From Nocardia asteroides (lineage in GTDB: Bacteria; Actinomycetota; Actinomycetes; Mycobacteriales; Mycobacteriaceae), in assembly GCA_019930625.1 (NCBI GenBank), contig CP082844.1, positions 4,774,001 through 4,838,000 of the forward strand: DNA of 64,000 nucleotides, given 5' to 3'. Every line of letters starts with the position of its first letter. Position 1 is the stretch's first letter. Of the stretch, positions 44,678 through 53,332 are shown piece by piece. The notes beneath the pieces are model-generated. The model was not told where the DNA came from, did no database searches, and worked only from the letters and a program-made list of their open reading frames with translations. The position numbers and the translations under genes are program-made.

Positions 44678-45754
44678 ATGGGCACACAGGTATCGGTCAC
44701 CGGCGCAACGGGATTCGTCGCCGGTCACGTTATCGCCGAACTTCTGGAGCACGGCTACGCCGTGCGCGCGACGGTTCGCGATCTCGCCGCCACCGGTAAA
44801 CGGGCACACCTGGTCGAGCTGGCCCGGCGAACCGGGGGCGAGCTGGAGTTCGCGCAAGCCGATTTGAACGGCGAGGACGGCTGGGTGTCCGCCGTCGCGG
44901 GCAGCGCGGGCGTCCTGCACGTCGCGTCGCCGTTTCCCACCACGCCGCCGGACGACGAGCGCGAACTCGTCGACACCGCGGTCGAAGGAACCCTGCGCGT
45001 GCTGCGCGCCTGCGCCGCCGCGGGCACGGTTCGCCGGGTGGTGCTGACCTCCTCGATCGCCGCGATCGCCTACGGGCACACCGAGGACGCGCTGCGCACC
45101 GAGGCCGATTGGACGGTGGTCGAGCGCAGCCCGGCCTATCAGAAGAGCAAGACGCTGGCCGAGCGGGCGGCCTGGAATTTCGTCGCGAAGCTCCCGTCCC
45201 GCGAGCGATTCGAACTGGTCGTCGTCAATCCCGGCATGGTTCTCGGACCGCTGCTGTCGACGGACACGAGCACCTCGCACGAGCCCGTGCGCAGGTTGCT
45301 CGACCGGGACGTCCCCGGCGCGCCCCAGGTCGGCTGGGCGCCGGTGGACGTGCGCGATCTCGCCGTCGCGCACCGGCTCGCGCTGGAGACGCCCGAGGCC
45401 GCGGGCAACCGCTACATCTGCGCGGGTGAGCATCTGTGGATGGCGGAGATGGCGCGCATCCTCGCCGAGGAATACGCGCCGCGCGGGTTCCGGGTGCCGA
45501 CCACGCAGCTGCCGAACTGGGTGGTGCGTTCGGTCGCCCTCTTCGACAAGGGCGTCCGGCTGACGCTGCCGACGCTGGGACGCACCGAATCGCTCAGCGC
45601 CGAGAAGGCCCGGCGCGAGCTGGGCTGGACCATGCGGCCGGTGCGGGAGACGCTGGTGGACACCGCCGAAAGCCTGCTGCGGCACGGAATTGTCACACCG
45701 CCCCGGCGCAAGTCCGCACCCCGGGCTGCCGCACCGCGCGCCGCGAGCGTCTGA
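44678..45754 (+). CDS. NAD-dependent epimerase/dihydroflavonol-reductase-like SDR
   Basis: 358 residues. Extended SDR fold: VTGATGFVAGHV (TGxxGxxG cofactor loop) at residues 7-18, VVLTSSIAAIAYG near 120, catalytic YQKSK near 156, and VNPGMVLGP near 185. This is the DFR/cinnamyl-alcohol-type group, NADPH-dependent aldehyde or ketone reductases. A basic, Pro/Ala-rich tail (RRKSAPRAAAPRAA) may be unstructured. Divergent from a TetR gene with an operator between. Confidence 0.9.
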   Translation: MGTQVSVTGATGFVAGHVIAELLEHGYAVRATVRDLAATGKRAHLVELARRTGGELEFAQADLNGEDGWVSAVAGSAGVLHVASPFPTTPPDDERELVDTAVEGTLRVLRACAAAGTVRRVVLTSSIAAIAYGHTEDALRTEADWTVVERSPAYQKSKTLAERAAWNFVAKLPSRERFELVVVNPGMVLGPLLSTDTSTSHEPVRRLLDRDVPGAPQVGWAPVDVRDLAVAHRLALETPEAAGNRYICAGEHLWMAEMARILAEEYAPRGFRVPTTQLPNWVVRSVALFDKGVRLTLPTLGRTESLSAEKARRELGWTMRPVRETLVDTAESLLRHGIVTPPRRKSAPRAAAPRAASV

Positions 45755-45765
45755 GGGTTGTCGTC

Positions 45766-45966
45766 ATGCTGATCGCGACACTGATCATCACCACGACTGC
45801 CGTGGTGCGGCGCTGGTTCGCACGTAGGTCCCCGGGCGGAGACTTCGCCGGGCGGACGGCGTCCGGACCGGTCCGCCGGGCACTGCACCGCCCGGCGCCG
45901 GTTGCCGCCGCCCTCGTGGCGCTGCTGGGCATCGCGGTCGCGGCGGGCACGCTCAGCCAGTGCTGA
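45766..45966 (+). CDS. Small two-span membrane protein, 66 residues
   Basis: Starts 12 nt after the epimerase stop with GAGGG upstream. One hydrophobic stretch lies at the N-terminus (LIATLIITTTAVV) followed by RRWFARRS, and a second near the C-terminus (PVAAALVALLGIAVAAGTLS). No family recognised. The close spacing suggests the same transcript as the epimerase. Might be spurious, as the sequence is Arg/Ala-rich. Confidence 0.4.
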   Translation: MLIATLIITTTAVVRRWFARRSPGGDFAGRTASGPVRRALHRPAPVAAALVALLGIAVAAGTLSQC

Positions 45967-46014
45967 ACCGGCCCCGACGTGCACGGCCGCGGCCCGGTTC
46001 GCTAGACAGGACCC

Positions 46015-46899
46015 GTGACTGCGCAGCTCCCCTTTCGGTTCGGTGTCAACATGGTGGTGCCCGAGAACCGGTCGAACTGGATCGGAAAGTGCCGTCGGGC
46101 AGAGGAACTCGGTTTCGACGTGGTCGGCGTCGCCGACCATCTCGGCTTGCCCGCGCCGTTCCCCGCGATGATCCTGGCCGCCGAGGCAACCGAGCGGGTG
46201 CGGCTGAACACCTTCGTGCTCAACACCGGGTTCTACAACCCGGTGCTGCTGGCCCGCGACGTGGCAGGCGCCGATCAATTCACCGACGGGCGGATCGAAC
46301 TAGGGCTCGGCGCGGGCTATGTCCAGGCGGAATTCGAGGCGGCGGGCATCCCGTTCCAAAGCGGGAGCAAGCGCGTCGAGCACTTGGAACAGACGGTTAT
46401 CACGCTGCGCCGGCTGTTCGCCGAGCCGGAATATCAGCCGCAACCCGCGCAGCCGACGGGTCCGCCCGTGCTCATCGGTGGCTGGGGTGACCGGTTGCTC
46501 GCTGTCGCCGCGCGGCACGCCGACATCATCGCCTTCACCGGCGCCGCGGCCTCGCGCAACGGTGGGCCGCTGCAGATGGCCGGGCTCGCCGAAACCGAGG
46601 AGCGCGTCGCCTACGTCCGGGAGCTGCTCGGTCCACGGCTGGACAAGGTCGAGTTCAACATCCTCGTGCAGCGGGTGGTCCCGCCGGCCGAACGCGCGAG
46701 CGTCCTGGAGGTCTTCGGCCCGGCGCTGCCGCCGGACGTCGCCGACTCCCCGGAAGATCACCCGATCCTGCTCATGGGTACGCCCGAGGAGATGGCCGAC
46801 CGGCTGCGCGATCGGCGCGAGCGTTACGGCATCAGTTACATCACGGTCCTCGAGGACAGCATGGAGAAGTTCGCCCCGGTCATCGAGTTGCTGCGCTGA
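46015..46899 (+). CDS. LLM-class F420-dependent oxidoreductase
   Basis: 294 residues from a GTG. Luciferase-like monooxygenase TIM barrel: FRFGVNMVVPENRSNWIG, FDVVGVADHLGLPAPF, RVRLNTFVLNTGFYNPVLLA and RIELGLGAGYVQAEFEAAG. The GVADHLG and the VLIGGWGDRLL stretches fit the actinobacterial F420-linked group (MSMEG_2906-like). It probably oxidises or reduces a small molecule using F420. Convergent with the PIN-domain gene. Confidence 0.85.
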   Translation: MTAQLPFRFGVNMVVPENRSNWIGKCRRAEELGFDVVGVADHLGLPAPFPAMILAAEATERVRLNTFVLNTGFYNPVLLARDVAGADQFTDGRIELGLGAGYVQAEFEAAGIPFQSGSKRVEHLEQTVITLRRLFAEPEYQPQPAQPTGPPVLIGGWGDRLLAVAARHADIIAFTGAAASRNGGPLQMAGLAETEERVAYVRELLGPRLDKVEFNILVQRVVPPAERASVLEVFGPALPPDVADSPEDHPILLMGTPEEMADRLRDRRERYGISYITVLEDSMEKFAPVIELLR

Positions 46900-46914
46900 T
46901 CCCCAGGCCCGAAT

Positions 46915-47325
46915 TCACGGCAGCGGGTCGATGATGACGCGCGGATCGATCTGCCGGAGTTCTCTCGGTCGGCTGGTCAGGCAGGGCCACGCGCGGGCCA
47001 CCGCCTCCCGGGTGACGTGGCCCGCGGCGAACAGGGCGTCGGCGGTCGGTCCCGCACCGTGCCGGATCGCCGGCGGCGGGGTGATGGTGTGGTCGAACGA
47101 CGGAACCACAGTGTGCGGCAGGCCGACCAGCACAGCCAGGATGTCGAGCCGGTCGGCGGGGATATGCGTGCGCGCCGCGGCGAGGACGGTGCTCGGTACG
47201 ACGATGGTGTTGCCCGCGTCGACCGTCGCCCAGACGACCGCTTGGGCATAGTTGGCGCGATTGGCGAACGCTACGACCGCCGCGGCGTCGAAGACGACGC
47301 CGCCCAGCCTCGCCGGGGATCTCAC
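46915..47325 (-). CDS. PIN-like domain protein (candidate toxin)
   Basis: 136 residues from a GTG overlapping the 55-residue upstream gene (GTGA). VVFDAAAVVAFANRANYAQA gives the first PIN acidic residue, and VDAGNTIVVPSTVLAAARTH the typical second helix; the C-terminal half (PTADALFAAGHVTREA) is looser. Typical PIN toxins keep three or four acidic residues; only one is clear here, so it may be a diverged or inactive member. The overlapping small gene recalls vapBC order. Confidence 0.65.
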   Translation of the reverse strand: MRSPARLGGVVFDAAAVVAFANRANYAQAVVWATVDAGNTIVVPSTVLAAARTHIPADRLDILAVLVGLPHTVVPSFDHTITPPPAIRHGAGPTADALFAAGHVTREAVARAWPCLTSRPRELRQIDPRVIIDPLP

Positions 47326-47489
47326 GCTACGCCGGCGTGCGCGTCCACCTCCCCGCCCGGTAGTAGCGGTGGAGCGGGCAGGGGAAGCGTTCGTTGCTCC
47401 GCTACACCACTCCCCAGCGGCCGGGCGACGAGGTCGTCGGGCAGCGTGCGGGTGGCCATTCGCGGTCTGTGCTCCCGAGGCGACGGCAT
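47322..47489 (-). CDS. 55-residue putative antitoxin partner of the PIN-like protein
   Basis: ATG at 47489, TGA overlapping the PIN start (GTGA). Product begins PSPREHRPRMATRTLPDDLV, then VARPLGSGVAEQRTLPLPAP. It is too short for the automatic gene set but has the right position and coupling for an antitoxin. No ribbon-helix-helix or AbrB pattern is evident; a Pro-rich tail might clamp the toxin. Function unproven. Confidence 0.45.
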   Translation of the reverse strand: MPSPREHRPRMATRTLPDDLVARPLGSGVAEQRTLPLPAPPLLPGGEVDAHAGVA

Positions 47490-47529
47490 GCCACGACTCT
47501 AGCCGCGCGATCCGCCTCGGGCAGGATGC

Positions 47530-48138
47530 TCACGCGGGCTTGTGCCACAGCAGCGTGTAGCGCCACATGAGCCGTCGCCGCATCCGCGCCCCGGGGAGGA
47601 GTTCTCTTGCGGCCGAACGTATGTCGGCGTAATCGTCCACGGGATCGCGCATTTGCGCATTCGGGCCGCCGCGCCGGTGCAGGGCGTCCGTCGCCCAGAC
47701 GAGTGGCGCCACGGGGAAGTAGTGGAAGTCCTTGCGCGGAGTCATGTTCCAGAGCCCGACGACGGCGAGGACACCGCCCGGCGCGACCAGGCGGCGCAGT
47801 GCGGTGATGCCCTCCCGCAGCGGAACGTGGTGCAGGGTCGCCACCGTGGTCACGACATCGAAAGAGCCTGTGTATTCGAGGAAGTCGGCCCGTTCGAGGG
47901 ATATGCCCGCCATCGCGGGGACGCGGGTGAGGATGTCCGCGTCGATGTCGATGCCGGTGACCGCCAGCCCGTGGCGGGCCAGCTTGCCCGCCAATAGTCC
48001 GTCACCGCAGCCGATGTCGAGCGCTGTGCGGGCCGAGCGCGGCACCTGCTTCAGCAGCCAAGGGTGGTAGCGGGTGTTGTGATTCCAATAGGGATCGTCG
48101 CGCACTTCAGCCACTGTAGGGACGGCTCGGGCCCGCAC
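47530..48138 (-). CDS. Class I SAM-dependent methyltransferase
   Basis: 202 residues. The SAM motif I is TALDIGCGDGLLAGKLARHG, motif II near GIDIDADIL, and VTTVATLHHVPLREG is the acceptor-side loop. YWNHNTRYHPWLLKQVPR precedes the fold. Small-molecule methyltransferase, substrate unknown. GTG at 48138 (another GTG at 48114 possible). Divergent from the UvrA-like gene with a CRP-type box between. Confidence 0.9.
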   Translation of the reverse strand: MRARAVPTVAEVRDDPYWNHNTRYHPWLLKQVPRSARTALDIGCGDGLLAGKLARHGLAVTGIDIDADILTRVPAMAGISLERADFLEYTGSFDVVTTVATLHHVPLREGITALRRLVAPGGVLAVVGLWNMTPRKDFHYFPVAPLVWATDALHRRGGPNAQMRDPVDDYADIRSAARELLPGARMRRRLMWRYTLLWHKPA

Positions 48139-48169
48139 GCGATCGCGGTCGTCTCGGAGTACACATTTA

Positions 48170-48185
48170 TGTGATTTACATCACA
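48170..48185. promoter_or_regulatory. CRP-type palindrome
   Basis: TGTGATTTACATCACA matches the CRP consensus TGTGA-N6-TCACA exactly and lies 32 nt from the methyltransferase start and 45 nt from the UvrA-like start. Actinobacterial CRP/Cmr proteins use the same consensus. Confidence 0.75.
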
Positions 48186-48229
48186 TTTGCTGGAGCATTT
48201 TGTCGGTCTCGGATGGCAAGGTGTGCGGT

Positions 48230-50506
48230 ATGCCTTCCCCCGCATCGCTCGATGCCATCCGAGTGCTCGGAGCCAACGAGCACAACCTGCGCGACGTGTC
48301 GCTGGAGATCCCGAAGGACAAGATCACCGTCTTCACCGGTGTCTCCGGTTCGGGCAAGTCGTCGATCGTCTTCGACACCATCGCGGTCGAATCGCAGCGC
48401 CAGCTCTACGCGACCTTCCCGGCCTTCATCCTCAACTTCCTGCCCCGCTACGAACGCCCGCACGCCGAGGCCATCGAGAACCTCACCGCACCGGTCATCA
48501 TCGATCAGCAGCCGGTCGGCGGCGGTCCGCGCTCCACGGTCGGCACGATGACCGACATCTTCTCGATGGTGCGGGCCATGTTCGCCCGATTCGGTTCGCC
48601 CTCGGCGGGGTTCGTCTACAACTACTCCTTCAACGTCCCGCAGGGCATGTGCCCGGACTGCGACGGTCTCGGCGTCACCGTCCGGGCCGACCCCAACCGG
48701 CTGGTCGACCGGACCAAGTCGCTGAACGAAGGGGCGATTCTCCTGCCCGGATACGGCGTGGGCGGCGGAGAGTGGCAGATGTACGGCACCTCCGGCCGCT
48801 TCGACCCGGACAAGAAGCTGGCCGACTACACCGACGAAGAGTTCCACGACCTGCTCTACGGCACCGGCGGCAAGGTCGAGCTGACCTTCAGCAAAGGCAC
48901 GTGGAAAGCGAACTACGAAGGCATCGCCACCAAATTCACGCGCACCCGGCTGCAACGCGACACCTCCACGTTGAGCGAGAAGACCCGTGAGCAGATGCGG
49001 CAATTCCTCACCGAAGGTGTGTGCGGCACCTGCGCGGGCGCCCGATTGAACGAGGCGGCGCTGGCCACGAAGATCGACGGGCGCAATATCGCGGACTGGG
49101 CGCGGTTGCAGATCACCGACCTGATGGAGGTCCTCGACGAGATCACCGACCCGGCCGCGGTCGGCCTGGCCGGGGCCATCCGCACCGCGCTGCGGCGCGT
49201 CGCCGATATCGGGTTGGGTTATCTGAGCCTGGATCGGCCGACCTCGACTCTGTCCGGGGGCGAGGGCCAGCGGCTGAAGATGATCAAGCATCTGTCCAGC
49301 ACGCTGATCGGTCTGACCTACATTTTCGACGAACCGAGCGTAGGGCTGCACCCGCGGGACGTCGGTCGGCTGAACGACCTGCTGAAGGCCTTGCGGGACA
49401 AGGGAAACACCGTGATCGTAGTGGAGCACGATCCGGATGTCATCCAGATCGCCGACCATGTGGTCGACGTCGGACCGCGCGCGGGCGTGCACGGCGGACA
49501 GGTGGTCTTCCAGGGCAGTTTCGCCGATCTCCGGGCGGCCGACACCCCGACCGGCGCCGGTCTGCGCCGGCCGTTCCGGGTGAAGGACTCCTTCCGGACC
49601 GGCACGGGCGAACTGCTCATCGAGAACGCGACGGTGCACAACCTGAAGAACGTGACCGTCGGCATCCCCACCGGCATCCTGACCGCCATCACCGGCGTCG
49701 CGGGCTCGGGCAAGAGCAGCCTGATCCGGGACGTGTTCGTGCGCGAGCACCCCGGGGCGATCTTCGTCGACCAGTCGCCCATCGCCGCGTCGTCCCGATC
49801 CACGCCCGCGACCTACCTCGGGCTGATGGACCCTATCCGCAAACTGTTCGCCAAGGCCACGGGGGAGTCCGCGGGCCTGTTCAGTTTCAATTCGGCCGGT
49901 GCGTGCAAGCAGTGCGAGGGCCGTGGCGTGATCATCACCGAGATCGCGTATATGGATCCGGTGACCACCCACTGCGACGCCTGCGACGGACGGCGCTTCT
50001 CCGATGACGTGCTCGCCCTGATGTTGCGCGGCAAATCCATCGCCGACGTGCTGGAGATGTCGGCAGAGGAAGCGCTCGGATTCTTCGCCGAGAAGGCGCT
50101 GCACACCAAGCTGCGCACCATGAACGAGGTGGGCTTGGACTATCTCAGCCTGGGCCAGGCGATGAGCACGCTGTCCGGCGGCGAGCGCCAGCGGATCAAG
50201 CTGGCGACCCAGTTGCAGAACACCGGAAGCGTCTACGTGCTCGACGAGCCGACCACGGGGCTGCACATGTCCGACGTGGACACACTGCTCGCACTGATGG
50301 ACCGCCTGGTCGACCGGGGCAACACCGTCGTGGTGATCGAGCACAACCTCGATGTGGTGGCCCATTCGGATTGGGTGATCGATCTCGGACCGGACGGCGG
50401 CAAGCACGGCGGCGAGATCGTCTTCACCGGGCCGCCCGCCGACCTGCTCGCGCACCCGTCCTCGCTGACCGGCGAATACCTGCGCCGATACAAAGCAGGT
50501 AGCTAG
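48230..50506 (+). CDS. Short UvrA-like excinuclease/ABC resistance protein
   Basis: 758 residues, much shorter than UvrA (about 950). Two ABC modules: FTGVSGSGKSSIVFDT and ITGVAGSGKSSLIRDVF as P-loops, LSGGEGQRLKMIK and LSGGERQRIKLAT as signatures, and IFDEPSVGLHPRDVGRL and [15 protein letters not shown] as Walker B regions. Zinc knuckles CPDCDGLG and CDACDGRR remain. UvrA2/DrrC-type proteins of this length protect DNA from intercalating antibiotics. It stands alone behind a CRP box. Confidence 0.9.
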   Translation: MPSPASLDAIRVLGANEHNLRDVSLEIPKDKITVFTGVSGSGKSSIVFDTIAVESQRQLYATFPAFILNFLPRYERPHAEAIENLTAPVIIDQQPVGGGPRSTVGTMTDIFSMVRAMFARFGSPSAGFVYNYSFNVPQGMCPDCDGLGVTVRADPNRLVDRTKSLNEGAILLPGYGVGGGEWQMYGTSGRFDPDKKLADYTDEEFHDLLYGTGGKVELTFSKGTWKANYEGIATKFTRTRLQRDTSTLSEKTREQMRQFLTEGVCGTCAGARLNEAALATKIDGRNIADWARLQITDLMEVLDEITDPAAVGLAGAIRTALRRVADIGLGYLSLDRPTSTLSGGEGQRLKMIKHLSSTLIGLTYIFDEPSVGLHPRDVGRLNDLLKALRDKGNTVIVVEHDPDVIQIADHVVDVGPRAGVHGGQVVFQGSFADLRAADTPTGAGLRRPFRVKDSFRTGTGELLIENATVHNLKNVTVGIPTGILTAITGVAGSGKSSLIRDVFVREHPGAIFVDQSPIAASSRSTPATYLGLMDPIRKLFAKATGESAGLFSFNSAGACKQCEGRGVIITEIAYMDPVTTHCDACDGRRFSDDVLALMLRGKSIADVLEMSAEEALGFFAEKALHTKLRTMNEVGLDYLSLGQAMSTLSGGERQRIKLATQLQNTGSVYVLDEPTTGLHMSDVDTLLALMDRLVDRGNTVVVIEHNLDVVAHSDWVIDLGPDGGKHGGEIVFTGPPADLLAHPSSLTGEYLRRYKAGS

Positions 50507-51360
50507 CCGGAGGGTTTCGTCACCGTGAATCGCTGAGTTCCGGTCACCCGCAGCAGCTCCAGCGCCGAGGCTTCCCGGCTGCCGGGCGGCGCCGAGTACA
50601 CCACGACGGCTTGGTCGGTGTCCGGAACCAGCAAGGTATCGCAGTCCAGACGCAGCATTCCGAGGTCGGGATGCTCGATCGTTTTGGTCGCGCTGCGCCA
50701 CTGCCCGGACCGCCGCGCGTTCCACAGTTGCTCGAATCGTGCGCTGCGCGAACGGAGTTCGGAGACCAAGCGCAGGAGGCCGGGATCGTCGGGGTAGCGC
50801 GCGCGGGCGCTGCGCAGAGCGGAGACCGACAACGACGCGGCGTTGTCGGCTTCCGCGGGCGTCATCGCGACTCGTCCGGGCTCGGTGCCGAGGAAACGCT
50901 GCCAGATGATGTTGCGCCGGGCGGGCGGCCACGCGGAGAAATCACCGAGCAGCGCGACCGCCATCGGATTCCAAGCCAGCACGTCGGCCTTGGCCGACAG
51001 CACCAGCGCGGGCAGATCGGCCATCCGGTCCAGCAGACGCAGTACGCTCGGCCGCACCACCATGTCGATGCTGCCCTCCTGCGGCGGCGCCGCGCCCGCG
51101 AACTGGAACAGCAGGGTGCGGTCCTCGTCGTTGAGCCGCAGTGCGCGGGCCAGCGCGGCGAGCACCGAGCTGGAGGGACGGGGGCCGCGCCCCTGTTCCA
51201 GGCGCACCACGTAGTCGACGCTGACACCGGCGAGCTGGGCGACCTCCTCGCGGCGCAACCCCGGGACCTGTCTGCGCTGGCCCGCAGGTAGCCCCACATC
51301 GCCCGGGCGCACGTGGTCACGCGCCTGCCTGAGCAACGCGGCCAGCTCGGTTCGATCCAC
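50503..51360 (-). CDS. XRE regulator with MmyB-like ligand domain
   Basis: 285 residues from a GTG. The N-terminal HTH (RREEVAQLAGVSVDYVVRLE) is followed by the MmyB-like domain with VLAWNPMAVALLGDFSAWPP and RYPDDPGLLRLVSELRSRS. In this family a fatty-acid or related ligand modulates DNA binding. Its stop overlaps the UvrA-like stop by 4 nt in convergent orientation. No obvious target gene adjoins on its strand. Confidence 0.9.
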   Translation of the reverse strand: MDRTELAALLRQARDHVRPGDVGLPAGQRRQVPGLRREEVAQLAGVSVDYVVRLEQGRGPRPSSSVLAALARALRLNDEDRTLLFQFAGAAPPQEGSIDMVVRPSVLRLLDRMADLPALVLSAKADVLAWNPMAVALLGDFSAWPPARRNIIWQRFLGTEPGRVAMTPAEADNAASLSVSALRSARARYPDDPGLLRLVSELRSRSARFEQLWNARRSGQWRSATKTIEHPDLGMLRLDCDTLLVPDTDQAVVVYSAPPGSREASALELLRVTGTQRFTVTKPSG

Positions 51361-51476
51361 ATATCGATCATGCCGCAGCCGACCGTCGTGGAGGTGGGAT
51401 GGCTACTCCCCGTAGGCGGCGCATGCGCTGTCGGGCGCGCGCAGCGCGTTCCGACGCCGCGCCGCGAGGTGGGGCA

Positions 51477-52097
51477 CTAGCCGGTGGTGACCGCGCCGAA
51501 CTCCGTCTCGAGCCAGGCGGGGAACTCGGTCAGATCCGTGAGCACCACGTCGGCGCCTGCCGCGCGCAGTTCGGCGGCCGTGCACGGTCCGGTGCTCACG
51601 CCGACCGCGAGGACGCCCGCGGCCCGTGCGCCGTTCATGTCGCCGACGTGGTCGCCGACGAAGAGATGCGCGCCCTGTTCGCGCAGGGTCGCCGCCTTGC
51701 CCGCCGACCACAGGTCGCCCGCGAGATGGTCGATCCGCCAACCGAGTTCGACGATGTGCAGCCGCGCCAGCGGGGCGTGTTTGCCGGTGACCACCAGCAC
51801 CCGTCCGTTGCGGGCCTCGATGGCCGCCAGGGCCGCCTGCGCGCCCGGCATCGGGGGAATGGTCGATACGAGCGTCGGGTACAGCGCTCGGTAGCGGGTC
51901 ACCAGAGCCGGAACGAGTTCCTCGGGCGCGCCCGCTTCGACGAGCAGGGTGGCCAGCGGCGGGCCGAGCCGATCGGCGAACGTCGTCCCGCACAGCGGCA
52001 GATCGAACTCGACGCCGAGCATGTCGATGGCTCGCGCGACGCCCGGCCGCGAGTCGATCAGCGTCATGTCGAGGTCGAAGCCCACGGTCCAGGTCAC
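51477..52097 (-). CDS. HAD-superfamily phosphatase
   Basis: 206 residues from a GTG. Motif I FDLDMTLIDSRPG (nucleophile Asp), motif II in RVLVVTGKHAPLA, motif III Lys in GDLWSAGKAATLR, motif IV VGDHVGDMNGARAAG. A helical cap lies between motifs I and II, as in phosphoglycolate-phosphatase-like enzymes. Substrate unknown. Phosphoglycolate phosphatase would be useful beside the RuBisCO oxygenase reaction, but this gene is 26 kb away and unlinked. Confidence 0.87.
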   Translation of the reverse strand: MTWTVGFDLDMTLIDSRPGVARAIDMLGVEFDLPLCGTTFADRLGPPLATLLVEAGAPEELVPALVTRYRALYPTLVSTIPPMPGAQAALAAIEARNGRVLVVTGKHAPLARLHIVELGWRIDHLAGDLWSAGKAATLREQGAHLFVGDHVGDMNGARAAGVLAVGVSTGPCTAAELRAAGADVVLTDLTEFPAWLETEFGAVTTG

Positions 52098-52296
52098 CTG
52101 CTCGACCCTAATCGCCGGCGCTGGGGTCCGCCGGTCCGGCTGGTGTGATTCACAACTCCGATGCACGGCGGGTGGGATGCCGCAGCGTCGGCGAGGCCGG
52201 CTGTGGCTGGCGTGATTCACGTGGAACCTCCGGTGCAGTCGATGTCACGAAAGCGCTTGTGGCCCCGAACCATTCGGCATCGAGTGCAAATCTGCG

Positions 52297-53247
52297 TCAG
52301 GTGCGCCTCGGTGGCGCGGTGCGTTTGGCGTAACCGCTGATCGGACTGACCTCCATTCGATCGATGCCGCTCAACGTCCCGACACGCTCGGTGGCGTAGC
52401 CGAACAGGGCGTCCGCGTCCCGGCAGACGACGCACACCAGCAGATTGTGCGGTCCGGTGATGGCGCCGACGAACGCCGCCTCCGGATCGGCGGCCAGCGC
52501 GGTCGCGACGGCGACGAGCCGTGCGGGGGCGACTGTGAGCCACAGCAGGCTCTGCACGGTGAACCCGAACAGCGCCGGATCGACTTCGACGTCGAATCCG
52601 AGCACCTGGGCGCCGCGCAGTTCCTCGACCCGCCGCCGCACCGCGGATTCCGACCACCCGACGACCCGCGAGAGTTGCGGATACGCCGCCCGCCCGTCGG
52701 CGGCCAGCGCGGGCAGCAGGCGCTGATCCAATTCGCTCGGCGTCACTTTCGCGGGTGGAGCCGGCTCGGGCGCGCGCAGGGCCGCGCTCTGCTCGGTCGA
52801 CAGCGCGGACATCCGTCCCCGCCAGCGGCGTTGCATGACGTGCCGCAGCACTCGCTGGGCGTCGATGAACCCGACGGCCGGATGGCGGGCCAGCTCGGGC
52901 AGGGGAGCGTCGCCGGGGACGCGGAACAGGCAGGTCAGCTCGGCTCCGCCGGCGATGACCGTCACCCACGCGGTGTCGGTGCGGCGGGCCAGCTCGCGGG
53001 CGACCGCGGCGGTGGCATCCGGCCGTACCCGCAGGCGCACCAGCCACTCGGCATGGTCCACGCGGCCGGTGCGGGCTACACCGGTGACTCGCAGCCCTCC
53101 GGTGTCGAGCAGCCGCCGGTACCGGCGCGCCAACGTGCGCTCGGAGACCTCCAGCACCGGTGCGAGCCTGCTGAACGGCGCACGGCCGTCGAGTTGCAGA
53201 GCGTGCAGCAATCTCCGGTCGACGTCGTCCAAGATGACCGAATCCAC
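52297..53247 (-). CDS. Lrp/AsnC-like protein with two tandem HTH modules
   Basis: 316 residues from a GTG. Two successive AsnC-type units are visible: residues 1-150 with DDVDRRLLHALQLDGRAPFS and RTLARRYRRLLDTGGLRVTG, and residues 155-300 with ELDQRLLPALAADGRAAYPQ and ESAVRRRVEELRGAQVLGFD, each followed by a RAM-like ligand fold (PHNLLVCVVCRDADALFGYA near the end). Such double-Lrp proteins regulate amino-acid or siderophore genes. Divergent from a VOC protein. Confidence 0.88.
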   Translation of the reverse strand: MDSVILDDVDRRLLHALQLDGRAPFSRLAPVLEVSERTLARRYRRLLDTGGLRVTGVARTGRVDHAEWLVRLRVRPDATAAVARELARRTDTAWVTVIAGGAELTCLFRVPGDAPLPELARHPAVGFIDAQRVLRHVMQRRWRGRMSALSTEQSAALRAPEPAPPAKVTPSELDQRLLPALAADGRAAYPQLSRVVGWSESAVRRRVEELRGAQVLGFDVEVDPALFGFTVQSLLWLTVAPARLVAVATALAADPEAAFVGAITGPHNLLVCVVCRDADALFGYATERVGTLSGIDRMEVSPISGYAKRTAPPRRT

Positions 53248-53332
53248 CTCGTCAGGGTAGGGCAGTGCCGGAAACCGGCGAATCCACCGTGGTGACGGGC
53301 GCCGCGGCGCAGGAGGGACGAGCATCGTCGCC

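Noticed and set aside
48176..50932. A 918-codon open frame on the minus strand opposite the UvrA-like gene
   Set aside because: It is antisense to a protein with complete ABC motifs; such long antisense frames arise from GC-rich third codon positions.
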